In this document: positions 58,905-64,000 of the stretch, piece by piece
Layout: each line of letters begins with the position of its first letter
Numbering within the stretch: position 1 is the stretch's first letter
Assembly (NCBI RefSeq): GCF_002776525.5
Contig: NC_045434.1
Coordinates: 110,340,199-110,404,198 of the forward strand
DNA from: Piliocolobus tephrosceles
Lineage: Eukaryota; Chordata; Mammalia; Primates; Cercopithecidae
Direction of reading: 5' to 3'
Length of the DNA: 64,000 nucleotides
Translations under genes and position numbers: made by a program
The notes under the pieces: model-generated
The model's database searches: none
Told to the model about the DNA's origin: nothing
Seen by the model: only the letters and a program-made list of their open reading frames with translations

Positions 58905-59499
58905 CATGCACACAGACACATACACACATGAGTGTACTGTGTTTCCCACAGACAGGCTTCCAAACCAAGTCCCTACATTTGGTAGGCGAAATTCAGTTTA
59001 AGACTCCAATTAAATGAAGATGAGAGAATTCACTGTAAAACAAAACTAGAGCACACTGACACCCCACCACCTCCATGACCACCCCTGGGGCAAGGTCCTG
59101 GGTATCCTGCTACCATGGTGAATGACAGGGCAGGCCTGGGCGGGTACACCCTAGGAGATCTGAAGGCGCAGGGCCAGGAGAGCAGCCAGTTACGCCTCCG
59201 AGCTCTGTTAGGCGCCTCTCTCATTGTGCTGGGTGGGTACACTGCTTTGGTCTGAGCTCACACATTGATGTTTTTTCTGTCAACTCCGTGAGTGAGTCTG
59301 CAGCTAAATAAAAGTCCTTCCTCCCTTTCTCCCACCACCTCACCATAGCACTTTTCTAGTTATTTGCATGAAAAAAATGTATTCCATTTCACTATATCCT
59401 GGTGGGCAGAATATCTTTTAAACATCCTCTGCATCTTGTCTTCCCCACTTCTCCTTTTACTCTCACAAACGTTTTTGAAATTACTCTATGCTTGTGCTT
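58905..59499. other. Unique DNA
   Basis: 59040-59240 is GC-richer, with a 70-codon minus ORF that I do not recognise. No repeat seen. Confidence 0.4.
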
Positions 59500-59970
59500 C
59501 TCAAATTTTAATATGCATATGAATCACCGGTAGATCTTATTAAAAGCCAGATTCCGATTCAGTAGATCTAGGATGGGAACTTAAGATTCTGCATTTTTAA
59601 GAAGTTCCTAGCCGGGCGCGGTGGCTCACGCCTGTAATCCCAGCACTTTAGGAGGCTGAGGCGGGCGGATCACGAGGTTAAGAGACTGAGATCATCACGG
59701 CTAACATGGTGAAACCCCGTCTCTACCAAAAATACAAAAATTAGCTGGGCATGGTGGCATGCGCCTGTAGTCCCAGCTACTCGGGAGGCTGAGCCAGGAG
59801 AATCGCTTGAACCCGGGAGGCAGAAGTTGCAGTGATGATCGCACCACTGCACTCCGGCCTGGCGACAGAGGCTGGTGCACGCACTTGAACGCGGGAGGTG
59901 GAAGTTGCAGTGAGCCGAGATAACGCCAGGCGGCGTCAATGTTGTTGGTCTGAGGATCCCACTTTAAATA
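59500..59970 (+). mobile_element. MER5A-like hAT element split by an Alu
   Basis: Left part 59490-59610 (CTTCTCAAATTTTAATATGCATATGAATC and GATTCTGCATTTTTAAGAAG) and right part 59928-59970 (AATGTTGTTGGTCTGAGGATCC) join into a MER5A-type sequence. The Alu at 59611-59927 lies between. Confidence 0.7.
59611..59927 (+). mobile_element. Alu with internal duplication, no A tail
   Basis: Starts exactly at GCCGGGCGCGGTGGCTCACG. After GGCGACAGAG (about 59868) it jumps back and repeats part of the right arm (CTTGAACGCGGGAGG...AAGTTGCAGTGAGCCGAGAT, 59884-59920). It ends without the normal 3' end or any A tail. Confidence 0.85.
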
Positions 59971-60440
59971 AAGGTCTCCCGTAATGTGCTAGCGGTGCAA
60001 TAAATGCTAGTCTCTCCTCCTATGTGCCGGTTAGGATAATTCCATGTGGAGTGGGCATCGGAGTAAAACCAACAAAAAAAGAAGCAACTCTGATTCTCTC
60101 TTTCACTCTCTTTTCTCCTCTCAGGCCCTGCCCTTAGTGCCTGTCACTACATGTGACAAATAGCTCTGTTTTTCTGAGCTACACACACCCACCCCCAGTG
60201 ACATCTGCCTTCTTCCGAAGATATCAGAGGAGAGAAGGCAGGATTACTCATGACAGTCACGATTTGCTCTGTCCCACAGTGCAGATGGAAAAACTGAGGC
60301 ATGAAGAGGCCGCTTCATAAACTATTTTGAACTGTAAATGAGTACAGCATGAAGCATCATCATTTACCACCAGGACAGTATGACATTAGAATTTAGGTAT
60401 GTTGGCCAGGGTATTTTTTAGTGGCTTATGCATTGGAATT
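59971..60440. other. Unique DNA
   Basis: 60285-60330 (GGAAAAACTGAGGCATGAAG) is a trace of reverse MIR. Nothing else recognised. Confidence 0.4.
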
Positions 60441-60780
60441 AGGATGAAGCTGGAAACCATCATTCTGAGCAAACTATCGCAAGGACAGAAAACCAAACAC
60501 CGCATGTTCTCACTCATAGGTGGGAATTGAACAATGAGAACACATGGACACAGGGTGGGAAATATAACACATGGGGGCCTGTCATGGGGTGGGGAGAAGG
60601 GGGGGATAGCATTAGGAGAAATACCTAATGTAAATGATGAGTTAATGGGTGCAGCACACCAACATGGCACATGTATACATATGTAACAAACCTGCATGTT
60701 GTGTACATGTACCCTAGAACTTAAAGTATAATAAAAAAATTAAATTAAAAAAAAGAAACTGAAAAAAAAAGAAGAAGAAA
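60441..60780 (+). mobile_element. 5'-truncated L1PA 3' end
   Basis: Begins in the ORF2 C-terminus (GATGAAGCTGGAAACCATCATTC), has the polypurine tract near 60590, CTTAAAGTATAATAAAAAAATT and an A/G-rich tail. It is close to the 3' end of the full-length L1 at 11570-11890. Target duplication not found. Confidence 0.9.
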
Positions 60781-60914
60781 AGAAAATCTCCTTCCATACT
60801 GTTCTTAGATTAAACGTTAGATCAATATAGCATTCCAGGAGGGCTCTGTGTAGCAAAGTAAGTCATTTCTTTTCACCTCACCTCTTTCAGGTCGCCTTTT
60901 CTCACTGATACTTA

Positions 60915-61300
60915 CTGTTTTCATTCAACAGCCATTTATTGAGCACCTACTAGTTGGCTTTATGTATTCATTGAGAATACCAAGAAGAATAAGCTTATTT
61001 CTTATGCTGAAGAGGAGACAAACATGCAAATCAAGAAATGGTGAGCTGAAGGAAGAGAATATTTATCAGGCAACTACTTGAGAATATTTATCAGGCCTAC
61101 AACATACCAGAGATTATGCAGTCTTTTTCAAGTGGCCTTAGTAGCAGTGGGCACAGAATGCTTAGTTCTGCCAGGGAAAATGAAATGACTCTAGAGCAGT
61201 TTCATTTGAGCTCAGCCTTGAGAAATGAGCGGGAATTCACAGGGGAAGAAAGCAGAGAGGGCATTCTGGACCGCAGAAGGACAGCAAGAGCAATGGTATG
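60915..61300 (-). repeat. L2 3' region
   Basis: TTTCATTCAACAGCCATTTATTGAGCACC to GGGCATTCTGGACCGCAGAAGG reads as reverse L2. It contains a 25-bp tandem duplication (61055-61104). Confidence 0.75.
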
Positions 61301-61937
61301 AGATGACACGGCATGCTGTCCCCAGTGTATGAGCCATGTGGGGATTTGGAGCTAGCCCTTCCGCTGTGGTCCTTACAGTCTTTGCAGTGTCTTCATGTGC
61401 ATTATCTTACTTGATCTGAGAAGCCTGCATCTTTCTCCAAAGCCAGAGCACTAATTACCTGTCAGCTAGAATGAGGGAGGCTTAGGACACACCTAGGAAG
61501 GGCTAAAGAGAATGTTAATCAAAGCCATTCTGAGAAAGTGATTAAAATTTCCAATGTGTTCTACAAGTCTTCTGCTTCTCCATAACTTTCAATGCAATTA
61601 TTATCTCATTCTTTGGGAGCAGGCAGCTCTCCAGAGAGGCTTCCTCAGCAGCCCTGACATTTCTGAATCAGAGCCTGCACTCCCAGCTGTCTGAGATGGC
61701 CCGACAGCCCCCTCTGCATCTCCAGCAGAGACCTACCTGCCTCGCCTGAGGTGGCCTTTGTTTTAAACCTGAGTCTCCAGGACTCCTCCGCTGGAGTTCT
61801 CAAATACCTTTGCTGTGGTACACACCCACGCTCAATTGGATGTCCCTGGGCCCCTCTAATGCCTGAGGAAAGCAGAATTTTCAAGAACAAATGCAAAAAA
61901 AAAAAAAAGAATAAAGATAAATACAGCACCTCCAATA
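61301..61937. other. Unique DNA
   Basis: Only short ORFs. An A run lies at 61896-61909 without an Alu. Confidence 0.4.
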
Positions 61938-62108
61938 CAATGATTCTCAAACTTCCCTGTGCATTTCATGCCCTCAAAGGGCTCATTAAAAATGCATGTG
62001 GCCTGTTCTCAATCTGGAGAATCAGATTCAGAGACTCTAAAGCCAACTCTGAAAATTTGCTTAAAAAAAAATCTAGATGATTGGGATATAGACCAAAGTT
62101 TGAGAATA
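61938..62108 (+). mobile_element. MER5-type hAT element
   Basis: ATGATTCTCAAACTTCCCTG start, AATCAGATTCAGAGACTCTA core and GACCAAAGTTTGAGAATATC end with matching terminal inverted repeats (TTCTCAAACTT and AAGTTTGAGAA). Confidence 0.75.
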
Positions 62109-63725
62109 TCAACATTTGGGTTTGGAAATCTCTATAACCAGAGGATATTGACTTCCTCTATCCACTCTGTGGGTTTCCCCATTCACAGGTCTGGGTTCAG
62201 TAGCTGATAATTTCTGATATGACACAGAAGGTGAAGTTGGAGGTCACAGATTAAACTTCATAAAGTTTCCCAGTCCACACCACCCTACCCAGATGGAAGA
62301 CAGAATAATCTTTGCTATTATTTCTCCAACCCCACTTGCATGTCATAACCTTCTTTTCTTGCCCCATCTTTCTTAAGACACTTTACAAAATTACCCAGGA
62401 GACACTGAGGACCTCTGCTCCATCCCTTGCCAATTCTGAGAACAGTGCAGCCACAAGGAGGATTGTTCTGAGGCTTCACACAAGGCACAAAGTCCCCAAG
62501 CACTGTCTTCTGGCCACCTACAGCCTCTCTGACTCTGCACTGCCTCTGACCCTGCACTGCCTACTTGAGCAAAGCAATGTTTGAAAACCATTTCCAGCCT
62601 GGCTAATGATGCAGTGCTTTGAAAAGTGCCACCAGGATGAAAAAACAGCTCACAAATGGGGACTCCTTGTTATTTTACCAGCACAGCTGGCAAAAACCTC
62701 CTGCCAAGCAAGATCAAACTTCTCAGGAATGTTTTGAAAAGCTGGTGGAAACAAGGGCCTCTGTCACACTTCTGTCACACCTCACCCAAGCATGTGGGGA
62801 AAGCTTACTTGGAACGGATGTTAGTCAGTCTCAGAAACACACAAAATTGATGTCTCCAGCAGCATTGCCATTTCCACTGCAGACTTAAAGCTACATCTTT
62901 CTGGATTCTAATGCAGAAAGGGAACAGTTAGAGAAACCATTCAGGCTTTTTCTAAAATGAGAGCAGGTTAAAGGTGCTGTTTAAAAAGGTGCCACTCAAA
63001 GTTTCCCTCCTGCCCTTCCATACCAGGAGCCTGAGCTTAATTACCTGCATAATTTTCCTGGCTCCTGTGCTGTGGTCCAGGTGCCCTCTCTGTCCACTGG
63101 AAGCTGAGCCATCTGTCAGACACCTCCCTCTGGCCTCCCCAGGGTCCCCTCTCACCTACACATCTCGATTAGCAGATGACAGTTCTGCTGTAATGTTTAT
63201 TTTACCTCTGACAGATTTTCAGCTAAGTAGGTGTAGGGGTGGGGGTTCCCTGCCCAGAGCCAGTTCTAGGATTCCTTTGACTCCTCCTTCCAGTCTGCTA
63301 GGAAAAGAAACCTGGAGGCCTTTAGGAGGGAGGAGAGATCACATTTTCTTTGCTATTGAGTAGTGAAGGTTGGGTCCTCCTTGCCAGCCACAAAGCAGAG
63401 ATTGTTTGTTTATTTCTCCAAGTAGCACTGTTCTGTCTCTCTGAGCAGCAGACAAAACCAGAAAAGGGAATTCGTTCTGTGGAGCAGATCAAAGGCAGGG
63501 GGATAAACTTGTCCTTTGGAAAAATAAAAGCAAATTCAATGAGGTGATCATCTGAAATCTTCTAGTTTTTCTTCCCCTCTGCCACCTTTCACCCCCAATC
63601 TGAGTTTTGCTGGGGTTTAGGTAAGATCCCATGAGAGAAATGAGATATGGCAGATAGAGATGAGAACAGCAATGGGAACTTGGGGTGGAAAAGTGTGCAT
63701 TCATCTATAGATCACTCAGCCAAAT
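62109..63725. other. Unique DNA
   Basis: About 1.6 kb without a recognised repeat. The longest ORF is 129 codons (62974-63363, plus) and I recognise no protein in it; the 5' end sits in a plain region without an exon layout that I can support. Confidence 0.4.
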
Positions 63726-63729
63726 AAGC

Positions 63730-64000
63730 CACTTAGAGGGTCCGTGAAGAAGCATCCTCCACTCTTCCCTCTCTCTTATCCTCCACATCTAAGCCATGAT
63801 CAATCTTACAGAGTCTGACTCCTAAATATCTGTTAAACTCACCCTCTTCCCTCCATTTCCATGGCTACTGCTGTAATTCAGCACCATCATTTCCTGCCCA
63901 AATGATTGGCACAGCTTTCTAATTAGGCTATTTGCCCCTTCCAATCTACACCCCACATAGCACCCAGAGAAACCTTCCGTAAGTGCAAATCTTATGCCAT
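63730..64000 (+). repeat. L2 fragment
   Basis: TTCCATGGCTACTGCTGTAATTC..., CCTTCCAATCTACACCCCACA and CAGAGAAACCTTCCGTAAGTGC follow the L2 3' region. It runs off the right edge. Confidence 0.6.

Noticed and set aside
1..64000. An undescribed multi-gene system
   Set aside because: Every longer open frame belongs to L1 or sits in repeat or unique DNA without recognisable domains. No gene cluster, conserved architecture or non-primate inserted DNA is visible.

Overview
This window is mammalian nuclear DNA from a primate. The best-supported reading is an Old World monkey such as a macaque or baboon. It holds dimeric Alu SINEs, L1 LINEs of several ages, ancient MIR and L2 copies and endogenous retroviral LTRs. 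The youngest-looking Alus (48350-48673 and 51611-51766) carry variants I associate with cercopithecine AluY lineages, for example a right-end GGCTTGAGCCACC and a CCCGTCTCGG block. I could not check this by alignment. There is no operon-like layout, rRNA, tRNA gene, CRISPR array or recognisable intact protein-coding gene. The window looks intergenic or deeply intronic.

Layout. 1-5130: minus-strand older L1 sequence, interrupted by a twin-primed L1 (about 812-2075) and an AluS. 5716-11934: a full-length plus-strand L1 (L1PA type) with a perfect 14-bp target-site duplication. Both its ORFs are dead. 11949-14640: mostly unique DNA with one exon-like block. 14641-20320: a minus-strand L1 split by a 5'-truncated plus-strand L1 (16-bp duplication) and three Alu-type insertions. 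20321-21794: unique DNA with a MIR. 21795-25660: another minus-strand L1 with its GC-rich 5'UTR, split by a FLAM-like monomer and a solo HERV-K(HML)-type LTR. 25660-47500: mainly unique DNA with MIR, L2, hAT and L1M fragments and scattered Alus, plus one CpG-enriched block near 32040-32620 containing the longest ORF outside a mobile element. 47500-51770: an L1 tail, an unassigned LTR-like block, a young Alu, old L1, an MLT1A-type solo LTR and more Alus. 51770-56160: MIR and L2 relics. 56160-58900: an old plus-strand L1 split by a MaLR-like LTR. 58900-64000: a MER5-type DNA transposon split by an unusual Alu, a short L1 tail, L2 and MER5 relics, and unique DNA.

The insertions give a relative order. 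MIR, L2 and old L1M form the base layer. L1MA/PB-like copies, hAT elements and MaLR LTRs came next, followed by the HML LTR, AluS and L1PA. The monkey-type AluY copies are the most recent. I found no convincing undescribed biological system. The most useful leads are an unassigned 227-bp insertion inside a MIR, two pairs of short unassigned repeats, an Alu with an internal duplication but no tail and no target duplication, and the CpG-rich and exon-like blocks. Repeat family names below come from recalled consensus features, not a database search. Boundaries are approximate unless a target duplication is given.
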